Source: Gloeocapsa sp. PCC 73106 (GTDB taxonomy: Bacteria > Cyanobacteriota > Cyanobacteriia > Cyanobacteriales > Gloeocapsaceae). From it: a stretch of 40,939 nucleotides of DNA. Made by a program: the position numbers and the translations under genes. A model generated the notes under the pieces. The model ran no database searches, had not been told where the DNA came from, and was given only the letters and a program-made list of their open reading frames with translations. Shown one piece after another: positions 24,384 to 32,336 of this stretch (the stretch's first letter is position 1; every line of letters begins with the position of its first letter). The stretch is taken from assembly GCF_000332035.1 (NCBI RefSeq), contig NZ_ALVY01000197.1, positions 1 to 40,939 on the forward strand, written 5' to 3'.

Positions 24384-25751
24384 ATGGTTCAATCATCAAC
24401 TCCTCTGGTTCCTTTACAGGCACCTAAAGACGTCTCTATCGATGAGATTGAGGCAGAACTAGCCCAGATCTGGCAAGGTTATCTAGCTAATCAAGATGGT
24501 GTCAATGCTACCCGTGCGACGACTTTTACTCTGATAATTTATGAGCCGGAAGAAACCCAACGTTTATTAGCGGCTTTAGATTTTTATAACGGTCCTGTCG
24601 ATGGTCTCAGTGGTCCTAAAACCACGGCGGCGATTAAATCGGCTCAAAAAGCTTATGGTTTAACTGTCACTGGTAATTCTAATCCAGAGTTGCAGGCTAA
24701 GCTCAAAAGTGCTTTTATCGAAGCGAAAGCTGCAGGAAAAGTATCTGAAGCAGAGGCTAACGCTGTGGATCATTACAGCCCAGATCTTCAGGGCGCAGGT
24801 ATAGCTGACGCGATCGCTACTTCTAACCCCTGTCGCATTATTACCGTTTGTCCTACTGCAGGTGAAGACGAGGGGGTAACCGCTCAAGTTTCAGCTTATT
24901 GTCCCATTCAAAAGCGTTCCCAGCGTAGTTTAATTTGCTGCGAGTATATCACTCTTCAAGGTACATCCTCCGCTTTAGACAGAATAGGGGGTATAATTTC
25001 GGCTCTAGTAGTTTCTGAGTTACCTAAGTTTGTCTGGTGGAAGGCAACACCAGAACCCGATTATGGCTTATTTAAACGCTTATGTCATGACAGTGATGCG
25101 ATCATCATCGATTCGAGCACTTTCAATGATCCTGAGTCTAATTTGTTACTGATCGCCGAGTTATTAAGCCAGGGTATCAGAATTACTGACTTGAATTGGT
25201 CAAGATTATCCCCTTGGCAAGAATTGGCGGCTCAAGCTTTCGATCCCCCGGAACGTCGCGCCGCGATCTACGAAGTTGATCAGGTTACTATTGATTATGA
25301 AAAAGGCAATTCTACCCAAGCTTTGATGTATTTGGGTTGGCTAGCAACTCGTCTACAATGGCGCCCTGTAGCTTACGAGTACGAGGGAGGAGATTACGAT
25401 ATCAGACGAGTCAAGTTAGTTAACCCTCAAGGTAAGGAGATTAAAGCAGAATTGGGTGGTATTCCCTTGGCTGATTGGGGTAATGTTTTGGGTGATTTGA
25501 TTAGTCTGCGTTTGTCTTCGACTAATCTTAACGCCGATTGTTGCACCGTTCTGTGTTCGGAAACCGCAGGCTGTATGCGTATGGAAGCCAGTGGTGGAGC
25601 GCAAGCTTGTCGTATTCAACAAGTTACTTCTGTAAGTGATCAAAATACAGAGATACTATTGGGTCAACAACTACAAAATCGCGGACGGGATCCTCTGTAC
25701 ATCGAAACTATGAAGGTTACTGAGCAAATCCTGAAATTAATCGAGTCATAG
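24384..25751 (+). CDS. opcA: Glucose-6-phosphate dehydrogenase assembly protein OpcA
   Basis: OpcA activates or assembles Zwf and is found beside it in cyanobacteria. The 455-aa protein is read from ATG 24384; an upstream TTG in frame is less likely. The body (TPLVPLQAPKDVSIDEIEAELAQIWQGY at the start; ITLQGTSSALDRIGGIISALV) is OpcA. Residues ~50-105 (LLAALDFYNGPVDGLSGPKTTAAIKSAQKAYGL) match a peptidoglycan-binding type 1 helical domain. Several cysteines near the C-terminus (DCCTVLCSETAGCM) could be redox-sensitive. The stop overlaps the GTG of the next gene. Confidence 0.95.
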   Translation: MVQSSTPLVPLQAPKDVSIDEIEAELAQIWQGYLANQDGVNATRATTFTLIIYEPEETQRLLAALDFYNGPVDGLSGPKTTAAIKSAQKAYGLTVTGNSNPELQAKLKSAFIEAKAAGKVSEAEANAVDHYSPDLQGAGIADAIATSNPCRIITVCPTAGEDEGVTAQVSAYCPIQKRSQRSLICCEYITLQGTSSALDRIGGIISALVVSELPKFVWWKATPEPDYGLFKRLCHDSDAIIIDSSTFNDPESNLLLIAELLSQGIRITDLNWSRLSPWQELAAQAFDPPERRAAIYEVDQVTIDYEKGNSTQALMYLGWLATRLQWRPVAYEYEGGDYDIRRVKLVNPQGKEIKAELGGIPLADWGNVLGDLISLRLSSTNLNADCCTVLCSETAGCMRMEASGGAQACRIQQVTSVSDQNTEILLGQQLQNRGRDPLYIETMKVTEQILKLIES

Positions 25752-27100
25752 TGGGATTAGTTATCGCCGGTTGTCGTTCAGGAGAGGGTAAGACTACGGT
25801 TGCTCTTGCCCTCTTGTCTTATTTAGTAAAAGTTGGGACTTTGGTACAGTCTTTTAAGGTGGGACCAGACTATATCGATCCGATGTACCATAGTCGAATC
25901 TGCGATCGCCCTTGTCGCAATTTAGATCCGGTACTGACTGGGGTAGACTATGTTCGGTCTTGTTTCGCTCATCATTGTCGCGGCGTAAATTACGCTCTCA
26001 TCGAAGGGGTAATGGGCTTATTTGATGGGATAAATAGAGATAATATTCCAGATTTTGCTAGTACAGCCCATATTGCCCGTATTTTATCACTACCAGTTCT
26101 GCTAGTGATTGATTGCTCGCGTTTATCTGGTTCGGTAGCTGCGATCGCCCACGGTTATCGTTCTCTAGATCCTAGAGTAAAATTAGCAGGGGTGATACTA
26201 AACAAAGTAGCTAGCGATCGCCATTTAGAATTACTGACTTCGGCTTTAGAACCCCTGAATTTACCCGTATTGGGTATCTTGAGACGCCAAGATCTCGTTT
26301 CTTTTCCCTCTCGACATTTGGGTTTAGTTAACCCAGGCGAAATTGCACAATTTAGAGCAATCATCGATAAATTAGCCTTCATGGCAGAATGCTGCTTCGA
26401 TTTGAGCAAAATACTGCCACTGATGCAAGTTAGTAACCCCACGGAGATAGCTAATCCCCTATGGTCTCAGATAACGATACCCGCTATTAAACCCAGAATC
26501 GTTATAGCTCGCGATCGCGCCTTTAACTTTTACTATCAAGACAATCTAGACATACTCCAAGATTTAGGAGCAGAATTAATTTTTTGGAGTCCTCTAGAAG
26601 ATACTGAATTACCGGAAAATATTCAAGGTATCTATATTGGTGGAGGTTATCCTGAAGTATTTGCAGAGGAATTAGCAGCTAATGAGCTTGCTAAAGAAGC
26701 GCTTAAATTAGCGATCGCCAAAGGTTTAACCACCTACGCCGAATGTGGAGGTTTAATGTATCTAAGTCAACAAATAACTAATTTTGAGCAAAAGTCTTGG
26801 TCTATGGTAGGGATTCTACCCACTAGCACTATTATGAGTGAAAAATTGACCCTGGGATATCGTAAAGTGGAGACTCTTAGGGATAATATCATACTCTCAA
26901 AGGGTAGTATAGTTTGGGGTCATGAATTCCACCGCTCTCAAATCACAACCCCTCCGGTTCAACCTGTATTTAAAATCAATAACCATTACGAAGGTTGGCA
27001 TATATTCCGAGTTCACGCATCCTATCTCCATCTTCATTTTGGCGGTTATCCTAAAGTTGCCACCAATTTTTTAAAGGACGGAAAACCACCATATCTATAG
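25751..27100 (+). CDS. cbiA: Cobyrinate a,c-diamide synthase
   Basis: This enzyme amidates side chains a and c of cobyrinic acid with ATP and glutamine in cobalamin (or pseudocobalamin) synthesis. The 449-aa protein has the P-loop GCRSGEGKTT (7-16), the substrate motif FKVGPDYIDPMYH, and a C-terminal glutaminase with GGGYPEVF and the nucleophile in AECGGLMYL. It starts with GTG overlapping the last base of opcA, so it is translationally coupled to it. The link between zwf-opcA and cobalamin synthesis is positional, not an obvious pathway link. Confidence 0.94.
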   Translation: MGLVIAGCRSGEGKTTVALALLSYLVKVGTLVQSFKVGPDYIDPMYHSRICDRPCRNLDPVLTGVDYVRSCFAHHCRGVNYALIEGVMGLFDGINRDNIPDFASTAHIARILSLPVLLVIDCSRLSGSVAAIAHGYRSLDPRVKLAGVILNKVASDRHLELLTSALEPLNLPVLGILRRQDLVSFPSRHLGLVNPGEIAQFRAIIDKLAFMAECCFDLSKILPLMQVSNPTEIANPLWSQITIPAIKPRIVIARDRAFNFYYQDNLDILQDLGAELIFWSPLEDTELPENIQGIYIGGGYPEVFAEELAANELAKEALKLAIAKGLTTYAECGGLMYLSQQITNFEQKSWSMVGILPTSTIMSEKLTLGYRKVETLRDNIILSKGSIVWGHEFHRSQITTPPVQPVFKINNHYEGWHIFRVHASYLHLHFGGYPKVATNFLKDGKPPYL

Positions 27101-27109
27101 GGTTTTAAG

Positions 27110-27138
27110 CACTTTCTCTCGAGGGAGTGAACTTGACA
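27110..27138 (+). promoter_or_regulatory. Inverted repeat and -35 box upstream of hspA
   Basis: CACTTTCTC (27110-27118) and GAGGGAGTG (27121-27129) form an imperfect palindrome with a 2-bp centre, directly followed by TTGACA (27133-27138). The -10 region is AT-rich without a clear hexamer. It recalls but does not match the CIRCE operator of HrcA (half-site spacing is off by one and outer bases differ). Confidence 0.4.
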
Positions 27139-27183
27139 TAATCAAAGTGTAAAGAAAATTTATTTATAGTGAAGATGAAAACT

Positions 27184-27627
27184 ATGGCTATCGTACATTG
27201 GAACCCCGAGAACGAAATGGAAGTTTTACGCATTCAGTTTGATCGCATCTTTCAAGATATCACCGATTGGACTACTAGTGCTTCTTATTCTTGGCAACCA
27301 CCTGTAGAATTGAGAGATGAAGGCGATAAGTTAGTATTAAGAATACAACTACCCGGCTGGGAAGCCAAACACCTAGATATCAGTGTCATGCGTGAAGCAG
27401 TAGTGATCAAAGGTGAGTACCCCGAGTTAACCGAAGCCGAACAAAAGAAAATTTATTACTCTGAATTTCGTTATCCTCGCTTCCAAAGAGGTATTAAGCT
27501 CCCTGCACCAGTACGCAATAACCAAGTAGAAGCTGAATTCACCAACGGTATCCTCAGTTTACACCTTCCCAAAGTAGAAGAGGTTATTAATCGCGTGGTC
27601 AAAGTAAATCTTGATAGCACTAATTAA
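27184..27627 (+). CDS. hspA: Small heat-shock protein, Hsp20 family
   Basis: An ATP-independent chaperone that forms large oligomers and holds unfolding proteins. I start at the ATG of MAIVHWNPENEMEVLRIQ (147 aa), the usual cyanobacterial Hsp20 start; ATG 27175 or GTG 27169 in frame would add three or five residues. The alpha-crystallin domain covers ~40-140 (PPVELRDEGDKLVLRIQLPGW to NGILSLHLPK, the conserved GxLxLxxPK end). A hairpin follows the gene. Confidence 0.92.
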   Translation: MAIVHWNPENEMEVLRIQFDRIFQDITDWTTSASYSWQPPVELRDEGDKLVLRIQLPGWEAKHLDISVMREAVVIKGEYPELTEAEQKKIYYSEFRYPRFQRGIKLPAPVRNNQVEAEFTNGILSLHLPKVEEVINRVVKVNLDSTN

Positions 27628-27635
27628 TAACTGTG

Positions 27636-27662
27636 TCTCCCGTGGTCTTAAGCCGTGGGAGA
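27636..27662 (+). terminator. Stem-loop between hspA and glyS
   Basis: CTCCCGTGG (27637-27645) pairs with CCGTGGGAG (27653-27661) using two G-U pairs, with a 7-nt loop. It sits 10 bp after the hspA stop. There is no T-tract behind it, so termination may be partial; it could instead protect the hspA message end. Confidence 0.45.
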
Positions 27663-27702
27663 TAAGCTAAAATTAGTAAGCAATTACTTGTTTTAGATAG
27701 TT

Positions 27703-29841
27703 ATGCCCACATTCTTACTAGAAATTGGTACAGAAGAATTACCTGCAGAATTTGTTAAAGACGCGTTGGCGCAATGGCAAGAATATATACCAGTAAGTCT
27801 TAAAGAAAATTTTTTAACCCCCACAAGTATAGAATTTTTTGGCTCACCGCGACGCTTAGGGATGAGCATTCAAGGTTTAAATAGTCAGCAAGCCGATCGC
27901 GAAGAAGAAATCAAGGGACCCCCCGCTCAAGGGGCTTTTAAAGACGGGAAACCCACTCCCGCCGCCATAGGTTTCGTCCGTAAACAAGAAGTAAGTTTAG
28001 AGAGTTTGGAAATCAGAGACACCGAAAAGGGACCATTCGTCTTTGTGCAGAAAAAAATACCGGGACAACCCACGGGAAAGCTATTACAGCGCTTGATTCC
28101 CCAATGGATCACCAAACTTCAAGGTAAAAGATTTATGCGTTGGGCTGATGGAGAACTACGCTTTCCTCGTCCAATTCGCAGTTTAGTCGCTTTGTTAGAT
28201 CAGGAGTTATTAGAGGTAGAATTAGTCAATGGTTCTGGAAAAATCGAAAGCGATCGCCTTACCACCGGACACCGCGTTTTACACCCCGCACCAGTAACAA
28301 TTAACGCAGCTACAGACTATCTGCAAGCTCTCAAAAACGCCTATGTAGAGGTAAATCCGAGAGTCAGACGCGATGAGATTGAAGCACAAATCCAAGCTAG
28401 AGCAGCAAGTTTGGGCGCAACTGCCATTATTCCCCCCGACTTACTCGAAGAAGTCACTAATTTGGTAGAATGGCCTACAGCGATCGTGGGTAGTTTTGAT
28501 TCCCAGTTTTTGAATCTACCCCCGGAAGTAATCACCACAGTAATGGTCACCCATCAGCGTTATTTTCCCCTACAAGACCCTCAAGCTAACTTACTACCCC
28601 AATTTATCACTATCGGTAATGGCGATCCAGCTAAATCAGAGATCATCGCATCTGGGAATGAGCGAGTTATTCGCGCCAGATTAGCCGATGCAGAATTCTT
28701 TTATCAAACCGATTGCGACGAACATCTAGAAAGTTATCTCCCCCAGTTAGAAACGGTTACCTTTCAGGAAGAATTAGGTTCAATGCGCGATAAGGTTGAT
28801 CGCATTATCGAAATTAGTCAACAAATTGTTGAACAATTGCAACTAGACAGTCAACAGCGTAACGAAATCGAAAGCACTGCTCTACTGTGCAAAGCCGATC
28901 TAGTTACCCAAATGGTGTATGAATTTCCAGAACTACAGGGTATTATGGGGGAAAAATACGCTCGCGTGAGTGGGGAGTCCGAAAGCGTCGCTATGGGAAT
29001 TTTTGAGCATTATCTCCCCCGGGGTGCAGAGGATATTATGCCTCAATCCCTGAATGGACAGGTGGTGGGTTTAGCAGATCGCCTCGATACCTTGGTCAAT
29101 ATCTTTGGCTTGGGGTTAATTCCTACAGGCTCTTCCGATCCCTTTGCTCTGCGTCGCGCCGCTAACGCGATCGTCCTGATTACTTGGCACGCTCAGCTTC
29201 AGATCAATCTAGCCGAGTTACTCGATCAAATCGCTCAAGATTTTGTTAATTCACACCCTGAAAAAGAATCACCTCTATCTTTGTTGCAAGATTTTTTTAT
29301 TCAAAGAATTCGCACTCTCCTCCAAGATGACCTAAAGATTGACTATGATCTAGTTAACGCTGTACTGCCAGATGCCGATCCAGAGTACTCTCAAAGAGCC
29401 TTGACCGATTTATTAGACGTGCGCGATCGCGCTTTGTTTCTGCAGCAAATTCGCCAAAATGGTCTTTTAGCCCAAATCTACGAAACTATTAACCGTTCTA
29501 CCCGTCTAGCAGTTAAAGGGGATTTGGATACAGTATCTCTTAGTCCCGAGAGATTGGCTAAGCCCGAATTGTTCGAAAAATCTTCTGAATCAGCCTTTTA
29601 TCAAGCTTTATTAGATTTAGTTCCCACCACCGCAGCAGCTCAAAAAGAGCGTAATTATCAGTTACTAGTAGACGCTTTAGCTCAAATCAACCCCATCGTC
29701 AGTCATTTTTTTGATGGAGAAGATAGCGTTTTAATTATGGCTGACAATCCGGAAATCAGACAGAATAGACTTAATCTGCTCAGTTTATTGCGTAATCATG
29801 CTCGAATTTTGGCAGATTTTGGCAGCATCGTCAAAAGCTAA
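27703..29841 (+). CDS. glyS: Glycyl-tRNA synthetase beta subunit
   Basis: Beta chain of the bacterial alpha2beta2 glycyl-tRNA synthetase. 712 aa, normal size. [21 protein letters not shown] at the start, [12 protein letters not shown], and the HD-type region followed by [22 protein letters not shown] are diagnostic. The C-terminus is the anticodon-binding domain. The alpha subunit (glyQ) is not in the window, as is common in cyanobacteria where the two are unlinked. Confidence 0.96.
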   Translation: MPTFLLEIGTEELPAEFVKDALAQWQEYIPVSLKENFLTPTSIEFFGSPRRLGMSIQGLNSQQADREEEIKGPPAQGAFKDGKPTPAAIGFVRKQEVSLESLEIRDTEKGPFVFVQKKIPGQPTGKLLQRLIPQWITKLQGKRFMRWADGELRFPRPIRSLVALLDQELLEVELVNGSGKIESDRLTTGHRVLHPAPVTINAATDYLQALKNAYVEVNPRVRRDEIEAQIQARAASLGATAIIPPDLLEEVTNLVEWPTAIVGSFDSQFLNLPPEVITTVMVTHQRYFPLQDPQANLLPQFITIGNGDPAKSEIIASGNERVIRARLADAEFFYQTDCDEHLESYLPQLETVTFQEELGSMRDKVDRIIEISQQIVEQLQLDSQQRNEIESTALLCKADLVTQMVYEFPELQGIMGEKYARVSGESESVAMGIFEHYLPRGAEDIMPQSLNGQVVGLADRLDTLVNIFGLGLIPTGSSDPFALRRAANAIVLITWHAQLQINLAELLDQIAQDFVNSHPEKESPLSLLQDFFIQRIRTLLQDDLKIDYDLVNAVLPDADPEYSQRALTDLLDVRDRALFLQQIRQNGLLAQIYETINRSTRLAVKGDLDTVSLSPERLAKPELFEKSSESAFYQALLDLVPTTAAAQKERNYQLLVDALAQINPIVSHFFDGEDSVLIMADNPEIRQNRLNLLSLLRNHARILADFGSIVKS

Positions 29842-29891
29842 AGAGTTCCATTTCTGTAATAATACCTTTAGACAACTAAAAGGAGAGTAAA

Positions 29892-30098
29892 ATGAAAAAA
29901 GGATCATTGGTACACGCGGTTAGAGAAAAACTAGAAAACAGTCTAGAAGCAAAGGCAAGTGACCCCCGCTTCCCTGATTACATCTTCAACAGTAAAGGCG
30001 AAATCGTCGATCTAGATGGAGAATATGCTCTAGTTAAATTCTACGTTCCCACTCCTAACATTTGGTTTCGCCTTGATCAGTTAGAACTAGCAGAATAA
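29892..30098 (+). CDS. ndhO: NAD(P)H-quinone oxidoreductase subunit O
   Basis: A small subunit (68 aa) specific to cyanobacterial and plastid NDH-1, in the peripheral arm that accepts electrons from ferredoxin for respiration and cyclic electron flow. [32 protein letters not shown] and the end [14 protein letters not shown] match the family. A clear AGGAG site lies 8 bp before the ATG. Followed after 4 bp by malate dehydrogenase. Confidence 0.95.
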   Translation: MKKGSLVHAVREKLENSLEAKASDPRFPDYIFNSKGEIVDLDGEYALVKFYVPTPNIWFRLDQLELAE

Positions 30099-30102
30099 AA
30101 TC

Positions 30103-31071
30103 ATGGAACTTTCCCCTACTTTACCCATAAACTGTACATCCTTCAAAGTCTCTATTATTGGTGCAGGTAAAGTTGGTAGCACACTGACTCAGCGTATCGC
30201 TGAAAAGAATCTAGCGGATGTGGTTTTATTAGATATAATTCCGGGTTTACCGCAAGCCCTCGCTCTTGATCTGATGGCAGCCCAGGGTATAGAATTACAC
30301 GACAGTAATATTATCGGTACTAACGACTACGCTGATACGGCGGGTTCCAATATTATCGTGATTACAGCAGGTATGGCGCGTAAACCCAACATGAGTAGGG
30401 ATGATTTAATCCAAATCAACAGCAAAATCGTGGTAGAGGTAGCTGAGCAAACGATCCTCCACTCACCCAACGCTCTCTATGTGGTGATTACTAATCCCCT
30501 GGATGTGATGACTTATTTGGTTTGGAAAACTACTGGACTAGGGACTTATCAAGTGATGGGTATGGCGGGAGTACTCGACTCTTCTCGTCTACAAACCTTT
30601 ATTGCGATGAAGTTGGGAGTCTATACAGCAGACGTCTCAGCTATGGTTTTAGGGGGTCATGGCGATTTGATGCTACCCTTACCTCGTTACTGTACTGTTA
30701 CAGGCGTACCCATTACTGAATTGATGGACGAAGATAGTATTAACCAAATAGTTGAAAGAACTCGTAACGGAGGCGCGGAAATCGTCGAATTACTCAAAAC
30801 TGGGGGCGCCTATTTTGCTCCTGCTTCTTCTGCTTGTATCATGGTGGAAGCGATTTTACGCAATCAATCGCGCTTATTACCCGCTGCGGCTTATCTCCAG
30901 GGCGAATATGGCTTAAACGATTTATTTCTTGGTGTACCCTGTCGTATTGGCTGTCGTGGTGTAGAGAAGATTTTAGAAGTCGATTTAACTCCTGCAGAGC
31001 GTGAATCACTACATATTTCGGCTGAGTCGGTACGCCAGAATATTAAACTCGCTCTAGCTTCTCTAGGGTAA
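30103..31071 (+). CDS. mdh: Malate dehydrogenase
   Basis: NAD-dependent interconversion of malate and oxaloacetate. 322 aa of the LDH-like type. NAD site IIGAGKVGS (18-26), the mobile loop AGMARKPNMSRDDL with substrate arginines, ITNPLDVMTYL, and the catalytic histidine in LGGHGD are intact. The arginine in the loop (ARKPNMSR) fits malate rather than lactate. It has an N-terminal extension of ~12 residues before the first strand. It likely shares a message with ndhO (4-bp gap). Confidence 0.93.
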   Translation: MELSPTLPINCTSFKVSIIGAGKVGSTLTQRIAEKNLADVVLLDIIPGLPQALALDLMAAQGIELHDSNIIGTNDYADTAGSNIIVITAGMARKPNMSRDDLIQINSKIVVEVAEQTILHSPNALYVVITNPLDVMTYLVWKTTGLGTYQVMGMAGVLDSSRLQTFIAMKLGVYTADVSAMVLGGHGDLMLPLPRYCTVTGVPITELMDEDSINQIVERTRNGGAEIVELLKTGGAYFAPASSACIMVEAILRNQSRLLPAAAYLQGEYGLNDLFLGVPCRIGCRGVEKILEVDLTPAERESLHISAESVRQNIKLALASLG

Positions 31072-31094
31072 TAATATCTTACAAGCTCTTGAAT

Positions 31095-31145
31095 TTTGCA
31101 AGATTTTCATATACGATAACGGCTCTTTACATTTGCAGGATTTTC
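31095..31145 (+). repeat. Pair of 14-bp direct repeats upstream of a small membrane gene
   Basis: TTTGCAAGATTTTC (31095-31108) and TTTGCAGGATTTTC (31132-31145) differ at one base and lie 37 bp apart, start to start. They precede the 50-aa gene by about 40 bp and could be operator half-sites. This is a visual observation only. Confidence 0.4.
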
Positions 31146-31182
31146 CAATAGACTACGGGTATGAACTTTTAAAAAAATAATC

Positions 31183-31335
31183 ATGGACAGAAAACTTCAC
31201 CAACTATCTCTGGCATTCGCTAGCTGCTTTGTTTTAGTATTGTTGTTTCTAGTAGATTTAGGTCTATTCACTAACAGTAAAAAAGAAGTAGCTTACTCCC
31301 CTAAACCTATAATCGTCCTACCAGAAAATAATTAG
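31183..31335 (+). CDS. Small single-span membrane peptide, 50 aa
   Basis: ATG to TAG encodes 50 residues: a charged start (MDRKLHQL), one hydrophobic helix (~9-29, SLAFASCFVLVLLFLVDLGLF) and a short C-terminal tail KKEVAYSPKPIIVLPENN. I do not recognise it. Codon use is ordinary and the composition is typical of small membrane proteins. It converges with the permease gene, whose end lies 3 bp beyond. Whether it is expressed is unproven. Confidence 0.5.
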   Translation: MDRKLHQLSLAFASCFVLVLLFLVDLGLFTNSKKEVAYSPKPIIVLPENN

Positions 31336-31338
31336 TCT

Positions 31339-32295
31339 TCAAAAAAAATAACTATAAGCTAGAGTAAACATAAAAGTAAGTTGTGCAGCTAGCGCAAATA
31401 AATAAAAAATTATTCTAGGTTTAAAGATAGATAGCATCAAGCCAACCGCCTTCAGATCAATCATTGGACCAAATACCAAAAAAGCCAACAAAGAACTACT
31501 CGTAAAAGTCCCAGCAAAAGATAGCGCAAAAAAAGAATCCACCGTTGAACAGATAGAAACAACAGCGGCTAATAGCATCATGGCTACAATCGAACTAACG
31601 GTACCTTGACCTAAGTTAACAATCAGCTCTCTAGGTACAAATACTTGGATAGTCGCTGCGATCGCACTGCCCAAAATCAACACACCTCCTAACTCTCGTA
31701 ATTCCTGGCTCATATTCTCCAAAAACCCGGAAATAAGAGCAGAATTGCTTCTTTTTTGGACCAAAACCGCCCCCTGCATTAGCGGTAAACTACTTTGTTT
31801 TTTGGGTAGTAATGAACGACGATAATTGCTTTTGATAGTCATACGCTTAGCCAGAAGCTCCTGTAACAAAGGACGCGGATCCCTCTGTATACTAAACACA
31901 CAAGCGATAATAGTAGCGATTAACCAAGAAAAAAGTATACGCAACCAAACAATTTCTGGTTGATCTCTAAATACGATCCAAGTTGACCAAATCACGATCG
32001 GATTAATAGTCGGCGCCGCTAACAGAAAGCCCACCGACATAGATAGGGGTAAACCCTGGAGTAAAAAACGTCTCGCTACTGGAACATTACCACACTCGCA
32101 TACTGGCAAGAAAAAACCCATGAAACTACCAAACATAGACCCTAAAATAGGATGACGAGGTACTCTACTAACCAGTTGTTCTTCATTAATAAACAATAAA
32201 AGCGCACTCGAAAGTACAACTCCCAATACCAAAAAAGGAAGTGCTTCAACGAGTAAACTCAAAAAAATAGTGAAAGCATCATGAAATCGAGTCAT
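31339..32295 (-). CDS. Predicted permease with CECG motif (DUF318/ArsP-like family)
   Basis: This is an eight-to-ten helix membrane protein of about 318 aa. The motif FLPVCECGNVPVARRFLLQG and the SVGFLLAAPTINPIVI segment are the hallmarks of the family that includes ArsP arsenical and copper/zinc efflux permeases; the two cysteines may bind metal. The second half repeats the fold (EL..GSAIAATIQVFVP, MLLAAVVSICSTVDSFFALSFAGTF). I use the ATG at 32295; an in-frame GTG at 32331 would add 12 residues but has no ribosome binding site. It follows tamB on the same strand. Substrate unknown. Confidence 0.85.
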   Translation of the reverse strand: MTRFHDAFTIFLSLLVEALPFLVLGVVLSSALLLFINEEQLVSRVPRHPILGSMFGSFMGFFLPVCECGNVPVARRFLLQGLPLSMSVGFLLAAPTINPIVIWSTWIVFRDQPEIVWLRILFSWLIATIIACVFSIQRDPRPLLQELLAKRMTIKSNYRRSLLPKKQSSLPLMQGAVLVQKRSNSALISGFLENMSQELRELGGVLILGSAIAATIQVFVPRELIVNLGQGTVSSIVAMMLLAAVVSICSTVDSFFALSFAGTFTSSSLLAFLVFGPMIDLKAVGLMLSIFKPRIIFYLFALAAQLTFMFTLAYSYFF

Positions 32296-32336
32296 CAGTT
32301 TTTTGCTTACCTCAGTTATATAATTAAACACAATAT

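Noticed and set aside
27101-27130. CIRCE (HrcA) operator upstream of hspA
   Set aside because: The half-sites GCACT and GAGTG are present but spacing is off by one and the outer bases do not match.
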